Below, in pieces: positions 6,520-13,849 of a stretch of 16,170 nucleotides of DNA. The stretch's first letter is position 1. The number at the start of each line of letters is the position of its first letter. Below the pieces are notes generated by a model. That model saw nothing but the letters and a program-made list of their open reading frames with translations, was not told where the DNA came from and did no database searches. Source of the stretch: Microcaldota archaeon (GTDB lineage: Archaea; Micrarchaeota; Micrarchaeia; Burarchaeales; JAKAKT01); contig JAPLWU010000097.1 of NCBI GenBank assembly GCA_026396425.1, positions 1 to 16,170 of the forward strand. Reading direction: 5' to 3'. Position numbers and translations under genes: made by a program.

Positions 6520-7521
6520 TCATGCCTTTATTTCCATAACCCCGTCTTTTACCACTATTCCAACACCAACAAATTCCCTTATTACCCCCGCGTTTGTTTT
6601 AATATGGTCTGTTTCCGCCGGGATTGCGAGCCGTGTTCCCCCTTCTGCAAGCGCGGCGTAAATCATGCTCTGGTCGGCCAGATGCTCGTCAATGCAACAA
6701 GTCCCGGCCAGCAGGGATGCCAGTCCCCTCGCCGCCTCTGCCCCGACCTCCTCGGCTTTTTTCCCCCGCCGCCCAAGCGCAGACGCGCCGCAAACTCCTT
6801 TTTCAAATTCGGCCCAAAGGCCAACCCACGTGCCAGGGCTTCTCGCATCCCCGCGCTTGATTTCGAGTTTTGCCTCTGGCAAGACCCCCAGCGCCCCGGA
6901 AACCTGCCTTTCAGCAACGTGGTCCGGGAGGTTTGAAGAGCAGGAAATACCAAAAATACCTTTCAACTCTCCCCTCGAAACGGCGGCAATCCCCATAAAC
7001 CTCTCGCTCGGCTCGATGGCAAGCCTAATCACCCCGCCCCCGGCGGGATACCACCCGAATTTTTCGAGTTTTGCAGTGCATCTTACCCCAAACCCCGACA
7101 CAAACGGAATGAATACCCGCTCCAGGTAATGATACGCGGGCGACCACTCGACATGCGTTCCGCCGGTTATTCTTATTTCGCTTCTTCCGCCCGCAAGGCA
7201 AAGCGCAGGCAGGAGCGTTTGCGCAACGAGAGAAGCCGAGCCCGCAGTTCCGACGTCGAAAGAGTAAGCGCCCGCTTTAACTTCGCCAGGTTCGAATTCA
7301 ATTTCAACCGAGCCGAGCCCCGCGCCGCCAATCCTCGCCCCGCAAACCTTTGCGGCAGCGAGAAGCGCGGTCAAGTGCTGTGCCGCAAGCCCGGGGTTCG
7401 GCCTTCCCGCGCGTATGTTCGTCATGCGGAAGGCCTTCTTCGTTATCATTGAAAGCGAGAGGGACGTCCTCAACAACTGCCCCCCGCCGCTCCCGCCGGA
7501 AGAACCATCTATTTCAATCAC
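6520..7521 (-). CDS. rtcA: RNA 3'-terminal phosphate cyclase
   Basis: Converts RNA 3'-phosphate ends to 2',3'-cyclic phosphate through an adenylated histidine. Motifs are IEIDGSSGGSGGGQLLRTSL at the N-terminus, RPNPGLAAQHL, SAPAYHYLE-like segment (WSPAYHYLERVF), GWYPAGGG, and CIDEHLADQ, which holds the catalytic His. From the chosen start the protein has 333 residues, close to the family norm. I choose GTG with complement at 7519-7521 because the family starts right before IEIDG and GGTG lies 7-10 nt upstream. A longer frame from a TTG at 7584 adds 21 residues without family support and runs through a duplicated copy of the start region. It is separated by 112 bp from the DUF92-nadC pair downstream. 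Confidence 0.93.
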   Translation of the reverse strand: MIEIDGSSGGSGGGQLLRTSLSLSMITKKAFRMTNIRAGRPNPGLAAQHLTALLAAAKVCGARIGGAGLGSVEIEFEPGEVKAGAYSFDVGTAGSASLVAQTLLPALCLAGGRSEIRITGGTHVEWSPAYHYLERVFIPFVSGFGVRCTAKLEKFGWYPAGGGVIRLAIEPSERFMGIAAVSRGELKGIFGISCSSNLPDHVAERQVSGALGVLPEAKLEIKRGDARSPGTWVGLWAEFEKGVCGASALGRRGKKAEEVGAEAARGLASLLAGTCCIDEHLADQSMIYAALAEGGTRLAIPAETDHIKTNAGVIREFVGVGIVVKDGVMEIKA

Positions 7522-7598
7522 ATTAAACACCAAAACAAATTCAATACCCTCGCGACCTTCCACTTCTCGAACCAACAATTCCAATCACATCAAACACC
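7502..7598 (-). repeat. Degenerate duplication of the rtcA start region
   Basis: The 30 bp at 7502-7531 (Shine-Dalgarno, GTG start and first codons of rtcA) recur at 7569-7598 with 26 of 30 identities, offset 67 bp. With a one-base gap the match extends several bases further upstream. The outer copy reads GTG then VIGIVGSRSG and stops after 15 codons, so it is a decayed false start. A weaker third echo may lie near 7616-7643. Confidence 0.6.
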
Positions 7599-7650
7599 CA
7601 AAACAATAGGCGCGGCCATCTACAAACCAATCAACCCAAACACATAGTGG

Positions 7651-7668
7651 GTGGCGCTCGAGCGCCAC
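7651..7668. repeat. Perfect 18-bp palindrome
   Basis: GTGGCGCTC followed directly by its complement GAGCGCCAC. It is GC-rich in an AT-rich gap, and T-rich sequence (TTATTTTTAG) follows about 10 bp later. It could be a protein-binding site or an RNA hairpin. Confidence 0.5.
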
Positions 7669-7759
7669 AAGTTAGCAGTTATTTTTAGTTCTAGTAGTTG
7701 TTGCATTCCATGTAGTTATTATTCTCGTTGCTCTCTCTCGTGGAATCTTTTGAAAAAAC

Positions 7760-7772
7760 GTTTATATATTTC
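7760..7772 (+). promoter_or_regulatory. Strong TATA-like element inside the gap
   Basis: GTTTATATATTTC is a near-ideal archaeal TATA box, about 255 bp upstream of the next plus-strand gene. Other TATA-like sites closer to that gene lie near 7874 (AGTATAAAA), 7895 (CCTTATAAAC) and 7912 (CATATAAAC). Confidence 0.5.
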
Positions 7773-7787
7773 ACATGCCCATCCTGT

Positions 7788-7872
7788 AACCAATAATCCC
7801 ACAAAAATAGGCCAGCGCATTACGCGCTGGCAAGGCGACCAGTTTGCTGCCCGAAGGCAGACTTAGAAGACG
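7788..7872 (+). ncRNA. Candidate structured small RNA
   Basis: Begins where the TATA box at 7760-7772 would start transcription. It contains an 8-bp stem GCCAGCGC / GCGCTGGC with an ATTAC loop (7812-7832) and then CTGCC / GGCAG closed by a CGAA tetraloop (about 7847-7860), extended by AGT/ACT across a TTG bulge. No ORF of note is present. I cannot match it to a known RNA class: there are no C/D boxes and no clear ACA end. Confidence 0.3.
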
Positions 7873-7942
7873 AGTATAAAATGCATAAGCTTAACCCTTA
7901 TAAACATACCCCCATATAAACCTTTCGATTGTCGACGTAAAT

Positions 7943-7967
7943 GGCAATCCGGCATTATCCGGTTGCC
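7943..7967 (+). promoter_or_regulatory. Hairpin in the leader of the coiled-coil gene
   Basis: GGCAA-CCGG pairs with CCGG-TTGCC across a 6-nt loop, with a single bulged T: nine base pairs. It lies between the closest TATA-like sites (7895-7921) and the GTG start at 8017, so it should be within the 5' untranslated region. Confidence 0.4.
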
Positions 7968-8016
7968 AAACCAAAAATATTGAAGACCAGCAAGCATTAA
8001 AGAAGATGGTGTGTGA

Positions 8017-8610
8017 GTGGAACAGGATCCGCTTTTGGAAAAGAAGACGGCACTCGAAAACGAGAAAAAAGCCCTAATCGAGAAGATAAAGGCAGTCAAC
8101 AGGCGGTTGAGGTACAAGCAGTACGAGCTCAAGGCCCTGTCTTCGATGTCGCCCGAGGACTCCGCAGTCCCGCTTTCCGTTGCGCGCAAGAGGCTCAATC
8201 TACTTGAGTTCAGGATAGCCACGGAGTCTACCAACCTCTCCCAGGAACGCAAGATGATGCGCGAGATCCGCGAGGCGGAGGAGGACTTCAACAAGGCCCT
8301 CAGGCACCAGCGCTTCGTCCGGAAGCTCGAATACGTGAAGGGCGATATAGGGGCCGCGGAAAAGGAGGCCGCCGCGCTCGACGTGGAGATAAGGAAGAAG
8401 CGCGAGCAGATAAACGAAATCGAGAGGGACATGGCTGCCCGAAAGCGCAAGGCGGTCCGCGCCAAGGAGCACGAGAGGAAGGAACGGGAGCCAAGCGAGG
8501 AGCAGGTTTCAAAGGAGGAGCTGAAGGAATACCAACAGTCCTTCGAAAAGACGGTCTCGCTCGAGGACATCTGCGTGATAAAGCGCAAGAACCGCAAAAA
8601 GGAAGCGTAA
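8017..8610 (+). CDS. Coiled-coil protein, 197 aa
   Basis: I recognise no specific family. The product is almost entirely charged and helical (Glu, Lys, Arg, Ala, Leu), with heptad-like spacing over residues about 5-45 and 65-165, so a long coiled coil is likely. There is no signal peptide or membrane segment. A short segment (SLEDICVIKRKNRKK) ends the protein. The start is GTG (8017) preceded by GGTGTGTGAG, and the first codons read MEQDPLLEKKTALENEKKAL. It resembles archaeal cytosolic coiled-coil proteins sometimes annotated as phosphoserine phosphatase-like, for which no enzyme motif is visible here. The last codons and stop lie inside short direct repeats, and the gene converges on mevalonate kinase 72 bp away. 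Confidence 0.75.
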   Translation: MEQDPLLEKKTALENEKKALIEKIKAVNRRLRYKQYELKALSSMSPEDSAVPLSVARKRLNLLEFRIATESTNLSQERKMMREIREAEEDFNKALRHQRFVRKLEYVKGDIGAAEKEAAALDVEIRKKREQINEIERDMAARKRKAVRAKEHERKEREPSEEQVSKEELKEYQQSFEKTVSLEDICVIKRKNRKKEA

Positions 8611-8654
8611 GGACAGCAAAAAAGCGTAAGGACAGGGAGAGAACAGCAAAAAAG
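8603..8654. repeat. Short direct repeats with A6/T6 runs between convergent genes
   Basis: AAGCGTAAGGACAG occurs at 8603 and 8622, and ACAGCAAAAAAG occurs at 8613 and 8643. Read on the minus strand, the A runs become T6 runs just after the mevalonate kinase stop codon and can act as its terminator. Confidence 0.6.
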
Positions 8655-8682
8655 AAGCGTAGGCAGTACTCTTCGGCCCTGC

Positions 8683-9699
8683 TCAACTTCTCGTTGCCAC
8701 AACTCCACTGTATTCTATAATCGTCTTGAAGGCAGGGAACTTCCTAACGGCAAGGGCGTCAATGACGTCCTGCACCCGCGAATCGTCGACTAGGGCTATT
8801 GCGGCCCCGCCAACCCCGCCTGCGCCGGTCAGTTTCGCGCCGTATGCGCCGGCACCAAGGCAAACGCGCCTCGCCTCCTCTATGGCCTCGGTTGATACCC
8901 CGCAGCGGGCAAGGAGCTCCTGGTTCAGGTTCATCGCCTCGCCGAGCTTTCGTGCGTCCCCTTCGGCTTTCAACTCGCCAATCGCGGTTTCCAACACTCC
9001 CGCAACCTCGGCTGCGATTTCCTTGCGCTCCTCCTCGCTCATCTCCTCCGGCTTTTTGCCGATTCCTTTTGCGGCTGCAAATTTCCTGACCAACTCGCCG
9101 GTGGTCTGCCGTTTTCCCCTAAACGTGTCAACAACTACGAGGGAGCAGCCCTTCGGAAGCATGAGTTTTGTCTTTTTGAACTCGTATCCCGATCCCTTGA
9201 ACGAGCGCGCAAAAACGAGCGGGCTCCCGGAGACGACTACCCTGGCGTCAATCCCGCTTGGCATGCCCCCATGCGCAACCATGTCAGCGCTCTGGGCGCA
9301 CTCGAACAACTCGTCCTCGTCGTAATCGACCTCGAGGCAGGAATACATTCCGGCCGCAAAGGCCGCGAATACCGAAGAGCTGTTGCCCATTCCTTTCGGC
9401 GCGCCACCGCCGACAATTTCAACATCGAAATTGGCCTTCGAAAGGTCGGCCCTGCCCGCCAGCCGCTCGTACACCCGCATGATTGGCGCGAGCGCCTCGA
9501 CCCCGCTGAAAATGCCGTTCTTTATCCTCGCCCCGCCGACCATGCTCCGTATCTCCATGTTTCCGCTTCCTTTTTTCGATGTGACGACCACCTCGTTCCT
9601 CCTGTCTACCGGCACGACAATCGCGGGCGAGCCGTAGACGACGTAGTGCTCGCCAAAAAGGATTACCTTCGTCGGGGCGGTGGCCCTGGCACAAACCAT
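8683..9699 (-). CDS. mvk: Mevalonate kinase (GHMP kinase)
   Basis: Phosphorylates mevalonate to mevalonate 5-phosphate in the cytosol, the entry step of the archaeal route to isopentenyl diphosphate. The 338 residues contain GHMP motif 1 (APTKVILFGEHYVVYGSPAI, 8-27), the ATP-binding motif 2 as APKGMGNSSS (100-109) in place of the common P-x-G-x-G-L-G-S-S, the PSGID segment with the catalytic Asp (D151), and motif 3 KLTGAGGVGGAA (289-300). FGEHYVVYG is characteristic of mevalonate kinases among GHMP enzymes. The start is ATG (complement of 9697-9699). It is divergent from ubiX, 65 bp away, and shares that promoter region. The next pathway enzymes lie on the other side. Confidence 0.92.
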   Translation of the reverse strand: MVCARATAPTKVILFGEHYVVYGSPAIVVPVDRRNEVVVTSKKGSGNMEIRSMVGGARIKNGIFSGVEALAPIMRVYERLAGRADLSKANFDVEIVGGGAPKGMGNSSSVFAAFAAGMYSCLEVDYDEDELFECAQSADMVAHGGMPSGIDARVVVSGSPLVFARSFKGSGYEFKKTKLMLPKGCSLVVVDTFRGKRQTTGELVRKFAAAKGIGKKPEEMSEEERKEIAAEVAGVLETAIGELKAEGDARKLGEAMNLNQELLARCGVSTEAIEEARRVCLGAGAYGAKLTGAGGVGGAAIALVDDSRVQDVIDALAVRKFPAFKTIIEYSGVVATRS

Positions 9700-9764
9700 A
9701 AAAACAATCTGCCAACATAGGTAAATAACATTTCCGTTCTTGGGCTACTGCCTAGGTTGGTTTT
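9700..9764. promoter_or_regulatory. Divergent promoter between mevalonate kinase and ubiX
   Basis: Only 65 bp separate the two start codons. An AT-rich core (GGTAAATAACATTTCC, near 9720-9735) is the only plausible TATA region and could serve both strands. This would couple the first pathway step to the downstream operon. GGTTGG lies shortly before the ubiX start. Confidence 0.45.
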
Positions 9765-10322
9765 TTGAAAATCGTTCTTTGCATCACTGGCGCCTCGGGC
9801 GTTGCCTACGGCTTCAGGCTCGCTCAGTTGCTGAAAGAGGGGGGAGCAGGCCTTTCAATAGTCGTAACAAAATGCGGCCGCGAGTTGATGGATGCGGAAC
9901 TCGGGCCAAAGGCCGCCCAAGAACTCAAAAAATTCGGGAAAATTTACGATGAAAACGACTTTTCCGCACCTTTCGCATCCGGCTCAAACCCGCCGGACTC
10001 GGTCGTAATCTGCCCCTGCTCGCTCAAAACCCTTTCCGCAATCGCCAACGGCTACTCCAACAACCTCGTTGCAAGGGCGGCGGACGTGGCATTAAAGGAG
10101 AAGAAAAAACTAATCGTTGTCCCTCGCGAGACGCCGCTTTCCACAATTGCAATCCGCAACATGCTGCTTCTTGCCGAGGCTGGCGCCGTGGTCATGCCGG
10201 CATGTCCGGGTTTCTATTCGAGGCCAAGAAGAGTCGAAGATCTAGTTGATTTTATTACTGCGCGAGTTCTCGACCATATTGGTTTGAGTCACAATCTTTC
10301 GAAGAGGTGGGGCCATGTTTAG
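9765..10322 (+). CDS. ubiX: Flavin prenyltransferase UbiX
   Basis: Joins dimethylallyl phosphate to FMN to make prenylated FMN, the cofactor of UbiD-type decarboxylases. The 185 residues show CITGASGVAYGFRLA at the FMN-binding N-terminus, CPCSLKTLSAIANGYSNNL, ARAADVALKEKKKLIVVPRETPL, and PACPGFYSRPR near the C-terminus, all typical of UbiX. The start is TTG at 9765, the only codon that places KIVLCITGASG at the expected N-terminus. The last 8 bp overlap ubiD (ATG at 10315), indicating translational coupling between the cofactor maker and its enzyme. Confidence 0.95.
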   Translation: MKIVLCITGASGVAYGFRLAQLLKEGGAGLSIVVTKCGRELMDAELGPKAAQELKKFGKIYDENDFSAPFASGSNPPDSVVICPCSLKTLSAIANGYSNNLVARAADVALKEKKKLIVVPRETPLSTIAIRNMLLLAEAGAVVMPACPGFYSRPRRVEDLVDFITARVLDHIGLSHNLSKRWGHV

Positions 10323-11610
10323 GGAATTCATCCAAAAACTCGAAAAATCAAAAGAGGCGGCGGTAATAACAAAACCCGTCTCCCGCAAACTCGAGGCCTC
10401 GGGCATCCTCAAAACACTCGAACCAAGAACAGTCGTGTTTGACTCGATTCTCGACTCGGAATACCGGGTTGTTGGCAATGTTTTTGCCTCCCGCTCCGCA
10501 GTCGCCTCCTTTTTCGGTTGGAAGCAGGGTGAAATCGTGCAGAAGATGCTCCGGGCGGTCGAGAAGCCGACAGAACCGGAGGTGGAAAAAACCGCGCCTT
10601 TCAGGGAGGTAGTTGAAACGGGCGCAAGCTTGGACGCGCTGCCGATTCTGACGCATTGCGAATTCGACGGCGGCCCCTATGTGTCGGCTGGTGTCGTGGT
10701 GGCTGTCGATTCCGAATATGGCCGCAACCTTTCATTCCACAGGCTCATGCAATTCGATAAAAATAAATTCGCAGTCCGCATCCTGCCCCGCCACCTCCAC
10801 GAATTCCTGAGGCGCAACAACGGCGAGCTCGACGTTGCGGTTTGCATCGGAGCACCCCTCAACTTCCTGCTCGCAGGCGCGACCTCCGTCGGGTTCGGCA
10901 TAGATGAAATGACGATTGCAAACTCGCTCCAAAAAATAAAAACATCCCGCTGCTACTCGCTCGATATTGAGGTTCCGTCCGAAACGGAGTTTGTTTTGGA
11001 AGGAAGAATCACGAAAGAAACGCACCCAGAAGGCAAATTCGTCGACTTAACCGAAACTTATGACATCGTGCGGGAGCAGCCAGTGCTCGAAATCAAGCGA
11101 ATCACCCACAGAAAGAATGCCATTTACCACGCCCTCCTCCCCGGCGGGCTTGAGCACAAGCTTCTCATGGGCCTGCCCCGCGAGCCCACAATCTTCAACG
11201 AGGTCTCGAAGGTCTGCAAGTGCACCGACGTCTGCCTCACGCCCGGAGGCGCCTCATGGCTCCACGGAATAGTGCAGATTGACAAGAAAAAGGAGGGGGA
11301 CGGCAGGCTTGCGATAGAAGCGGCATTCAAAGGTCATTCTTCAATGAAGCACGTCGTAATAGTTGACAGGGACATCGACATAACCAACGCGTCCGAAATC
11401 GAATGGGCAATTGCCACGCGATTCCAGGCAAAAACCGGCGCGGTCATAAAACCGGACGAAAAGGGCTCCTCCCTCGACCCGAGCGCAGACCCCGAGACAA
11501 GGGCAACCTCAAAGGTTGGAATCGACGCAACAAAACCGCTTCAAGCGAAGGGCAAGGATTTCACGAAGGCAAAATTCCCGAAAGTCGACGCGAAAAAATA
11601 TTTGGAGTAA
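10315..11610 (+). CDS. ubiD: UbiD-family decarboxylase, likely anhydromevalonate phosphate decarboxylase
   Basis: The prenyl-FMN-dependent decarboxylase fold is complete (431 residues). Recognisable segments are CEFDGGPYVSAGVVVA, NLSFHRLMQFD followed by RILPRHLHEF, and the catalytic region ETEFVLEGRI with EGKFVDLTETYD, then HALLPGGLEHKLLMGLPREP. UbiD proteins act on many substrates. In archaea with the aconitase X route, the UbiD enzyme removes CO2 from trans-anhydromevalonate 5-phosphate to give isopentenyl phosphate. The gene order here (mevalonate kinase, ubiX, ubiD, aconitase X) makes that the most likely substrate. This is inferred from context and not from active-site residues. It overlaps ubiX by 8 bp, and aconitase X starts 6 bp after its stop. 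Confidence 0.92.
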   Translation: MFREFIQKLEKSKEAAVITKPVSRKLEASGILKTLEPRTVVFDSILDSEYRVVGNVFASRSAVASFFGWKQGEIVQKMLRAVEKPTEPEVEKTAPFREVVETGASLDALPILTHCEFDGGPYVSAGVVVAVDSEYGRNLSFHRLMQFDKNKFAVRILPRHLHEFLRRNNGELDVAVCIGAPLNFLLAGATSVGFGIDEMTIANSLQKIKTSRCYSLDIEVPSETEFVLEGRITKETHPEGKFVDLTETYDIVREQPVLEIKRITHRKNAIYHALLPGGLEHKLLMGLPREPTIFNEVSKVCKCTDVCLTPGGASWLHGIVQIDKKKEGDGRLAIEAAFKGHSSMKHVVIVDRDIDITNASEIEWAIATRFQAKTGAVIKPDEKGSSLDPSADPETRATSKVGIDATKPLQAKGKDFTKAKFPKVDAKKYLE

Positions 11611-11616
11611 CCCCCA

Positions 11617-12843
11617 ATGAAACTCACCAGGGACGAAAGGCAGTTCCTCGATGGCAAGAACGGCAAGGCCGCGAAAAAGGCAATGGAAATTTTAGTCGCG
11701 CTGGGCGAAATCTACGGCGCCGACCGGCTTCTCGAAGTGAAATCCGTCCAGATTGCGGGCGTCTCCTACCACAACCTCGGCGATGCCGGGCTCGAATTCC
11801 TGGAGGAGATGGCCGAAGACGGAAAATCGCGCGTTCTCGCGACCCTGAATCCAGCAGGCATGGACATAGAGGACTGGAAGAAAATGGGCATTACGGAGGA
11901 GTTTGCCTCGAAGCAAATTGCGGTCGTCAATGCGTTCACCAAAATGGGCGTGGTTCCTGTTCTCACATGTACTCCCTACCACGCCGGCAACAGGCCGCTT
12001 TTCGGCGAGCATATCGCCTGGAGCGAATCATCCGCGGTTTGCTATGCAAACTCAATCCTCGGCGCCCGCACGAACCGCGAGGGAGGGCCATCCGCATTGG
12101 CAGCAGCCCTCACCGGCCGGACTCCGAATTACGGAATGCACCTCGAAGAAAATAGGAGGCCGGAAGTCCTCATTGAAGTCGTCTGCCCCCTAAAAACAGT
12201 TCCTGATTTTGGCGCGTTGGGCTTCGCAATCGGAAAGAAAATAGGAAACAAAATCCCGTACATCCGCGGCGTTCCTCGCGCTTCAGAAGAACAATTGAAG
12301 AGTTTGTGCGCCTCGATTGCCACCTACGGTGGAACCGCGATGTTCCACATGGAAGGCATAACCCCGGAAGCAGAATTTGCTAAGGCGAAAATCCAGAAAG
12401 AAAAAAACAAAAACGAAAAAATCAAGATTACCCGAGCCGACATCAACGATGCTCTCGCATCAATGAACGACGTCGAATCCATTGATGTTGACCTCGTAAG
12501 TGTTGGCTGCCCGCACAGTTCCATAGACGAGGTGCGCGAGATTGCGGAATTGCTGAAGGTGAAGAACATCATAACCGATTTTTGGATTTCCCTCTCGCGA
12601 GCGGTTAAAAACGAGGCCGACAAGAAAGGATACTCAAAAATTATCGAGGCGGCGGGAGCGATTCTAGCCTGCGATACCTGCATCGCGGTCGCGCCCCTCA
12701 AGGGCCGCTTCAAATGCCTTGCCACGAATTCGGCAAAGGCGTGCTATTACGGAAGGGGCAATAATAACTTCAAGACGCACATAGGAACTCTCGAACAATG
12801 CATTGATGCGGCGGTTACCGGAAAGTGGATGGTGAAAACATGA
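11617..12843 (+). CDS. Aconitase X large (catalytic) subunit, likely phosphomevalonate dehydratase
   Basis: The 408-residue protein is a complete AcnX catalytic subunit starting MKLTRDERQFLDGKNG. Family segments include SVQIAGVSYHNLGDAG, LNPAGMD, CTPYHAGNRPLFGEHIAW-type motif, ARTNREGGPSALAAALTG and CDTCIAVAPL. Cysteines in TCTPYH, VGCPHSS and CDTC are candidates for the iron-sulfur cluster ligands. In archaea this heterodimeric enzyme dehydrates mevalonate 5-phosphate to trans-anhydromevalonate 5-phosphate, which UbiD then decarboxylates. It lies directly behind ubiD. The stop overlaps the next ATG (ATGA at 12840). Its partner, the small swivel-domain subunit, is encoded downstream but appears broken, so activity of this copy is in doubt. 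Confidence 0.93.
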   Translation: MKLTRDERQFLDGKNGKAAKKAMEILVALGEIYGADRLLEVKSVQIAGVSYHNLGDAGLEFLEEMAEDGKSRVLATLNPAGMDIEDWKKMGITEEFASKQIAVVNAFTKMGVVPVLTCTPYHAGNRPLFGEHIAWSESSAVCYANSILGARTNREGGPSALAAALTGRTPNYGMHLEENRRPEVLIEVVCPLKTVPDFGALGFAIGKKIGNKIPYIRGVPRASEEQLKSLCASIATYGGTAMFHMEGITPEAEFAKAKIQKEKNKNEKIKITRADINDALASMNDVESIDVDLVSVGCPHSSIDEVREIAELLKVKNIITDFWISLSRAVKNEADKKGYSKIIEAAGAILACDTCIAVAPLKGRFKCLATNSAKACYYGRGNNNFKTHIGTLEQCIDAAVTGKWMVKT

Positions 12844-13559
12844 ACATCAGGCCAAACGACCTCGTGCTGGAAGTCGGGAGCGGGCACAACCCGCACATGC
12901 GCTCGGACGTTCTTCTCGACCTTTTCGAGGAGGACACTCCGGACCAGCACCGCGGTGGCACGAACCTTACGGTGGACCGCCCCTTCGTGAAGGCGGACAT
13001 ATGCGGCATGCCGTTCAAGGACAAGGCATTCGACTACGTGCTCGCAATCTACATCCTCGAACACATCCCCGACGTGGAAAAGGCCCTGAAGGAGATAACC
13101 CGGGTCGGCAAGAGGGGCATCATAAAACTCCCCACTGAATTCAACGAATACCTCCACCCGTGCAACGAGCACCGCTGGCTCTGCAACATGTACGGCGATA
13201 CGGTCGTGTTCAAGCGCAAGCCCAGGGACTGGAAGCCGTATTTCGACAACATTTTCCACTGGCTCTGGAACAACGACAGGGAGTGGTTCTGGTTCTACCA
13301 GCACCACATGCCCCTTTTCGTCTTCAGCCACGAGTGGGAGGGCAAAATAAAATACCGCGTCGAGGACTACTCCCCTCCGGATTTCAGCAAGCTTAAAATC
13401 GCAGACTTCACCAGGCGGAGCTCCAGGGGCTGGAAGGAGTTCGTGCCCCACGGCATGCAGGTAGCCGTAGGCAAAAGCAACCTCTACCCAAAAATAAAAG
13501 GCGTTTTCGGGAAAGTCTCAAGGAGGAAAAAGGTCAACCTCGAAGAGCTGCTGAAATAG
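12840..13559 (+). CDS. Class I SAM-dependent methyltransferase, 239 aa
   Basis: The N-terminal half is a type 11 methyltransferase: motif I VLEVGSGHNPH (residues 8-18) binds SAM, followed by ADICGMPFKDKAFDYVLAIYILEHIPD (about 56-82) with the acidic and post-I segments. The C-terminal half is unusual, rich in Trp, Phe, Tyr and His (for example WLWNNDREWFWFYQHH), and has no family I recognise. The ATG at 12840 overlaps the aconitase X stop codon, so translation is coupled. The upstream in-frame ATG at 12825 lies inside aconitase X and is less likely. The gene separates the large and small aconitase X subunit genes, which are normally adjacent. The substrate is unknown; an isoprenoid or lipid link is suggested only by position. 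Confidence 0.85.
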   Translation: MNIRPNDLVLEVGSGHNPHMRSDVLLDLFEEDTPDQHRGGTNLTVDRPFVKADICGMPFKDKAFDYVLAIYILEHIPDVEKALKEITRVGKRGIIKLPTEFNEYLHPCNEHRWLCNMYGDTVVFKRKPRDWKPYFDNIFHWLWNNDREWFWFYQHHMPLFVFSHEWEGKIKYRVEDYSPPDFSKLKIADFTRRSSRGWKEFVPHGMQVAVGKSNLYPKIKGVFGKVSRRKKVNLEELLK

Positions 13560-13569
13560 TCCAAGGCGC

Positions 13570-13766
13570 ATGAAAATGGAAAAAATAAACTGCAGGCGCA
13601 TCTCGCCCGGCAAAGCATCGGGCAAGGCGCTCGTTTCAGGCCAGCCAATTTCATTTTTCGGCGGGGTTAATCCGGATACCGGATTAATATTATATTAATA
13701 GCTTCGTGTAGTGTTATATTGTCGGTCGACGCGGACAATGCGAGGATAGTCGTTGCGAATGATTAG
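13570..13766 (+). pseudogene. Aconitase X small subunit (DUF126), internally deleted and frameshifted
   Basis: The swivel-domain partner of the aconitase X large subunit is normally about 130 residues. Here the N-terminus is clear: KINCRRISPGKASGKALVSG followed by QPISFFGGVNPDTGLI, matching the family's G-x-a-L-v-s...SFxGGVDPxTG pattern. The frame stops at 13696-13698 after 42 residues. A C-terminal fragment in another frame follows (VDADNARIVVAND, stop at 13764-13766), which resembles the end of the family. About 75 codons of the core are missing between them. The break follows a hairpin at 13667-13687 (9-base arms TTAATCCGG / CCGGATTAA). Unless a second copy exists, no functional small subunit is made from this locus. 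Confidence 0.7.
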
Positions 13767-13830
13767 GAGTAATGGACGCGAAAATGTAATGGTGAATGCG
13801 GACAACGCGAGGATTGTCATTGGCGAATGA
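13731..13830 (+). repeat. Tandem duplication of the small-subunit C-terminal codons
   Basis: The 32 bp at 13731-13762 recur at 13798-13830 in diverged form, 67 bp downstream. Both encode the same peptide end: ADNARIVVAN-D and ADNARIVIGE, each followed by a stop codon. The second copy lies directly before the isopentenyl phosphate kinase start. Confidence 0.65.
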
Positions 13831-13849
13831 AGTTTGTTTGGTGAATGAA

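Noticed and set aside
7863..8708. 281-codon minus-strand ORF over the coiled-coil gene
   Set aside because: It is the mirror of a Glu/Lys-rich coiled coil, giving Ser/Phe-rich low-complexity protein. The plus-strand gene has a good Shine-Dalgarno site and start.
12747..13451. 234-codon minus-strand ORF over the methyltransferase
   Set aside because: The plus-strand frame has SAM-binding motifs and is translationally coupled to the preceding gene. The minus-strand frame has no recognisable motifs.
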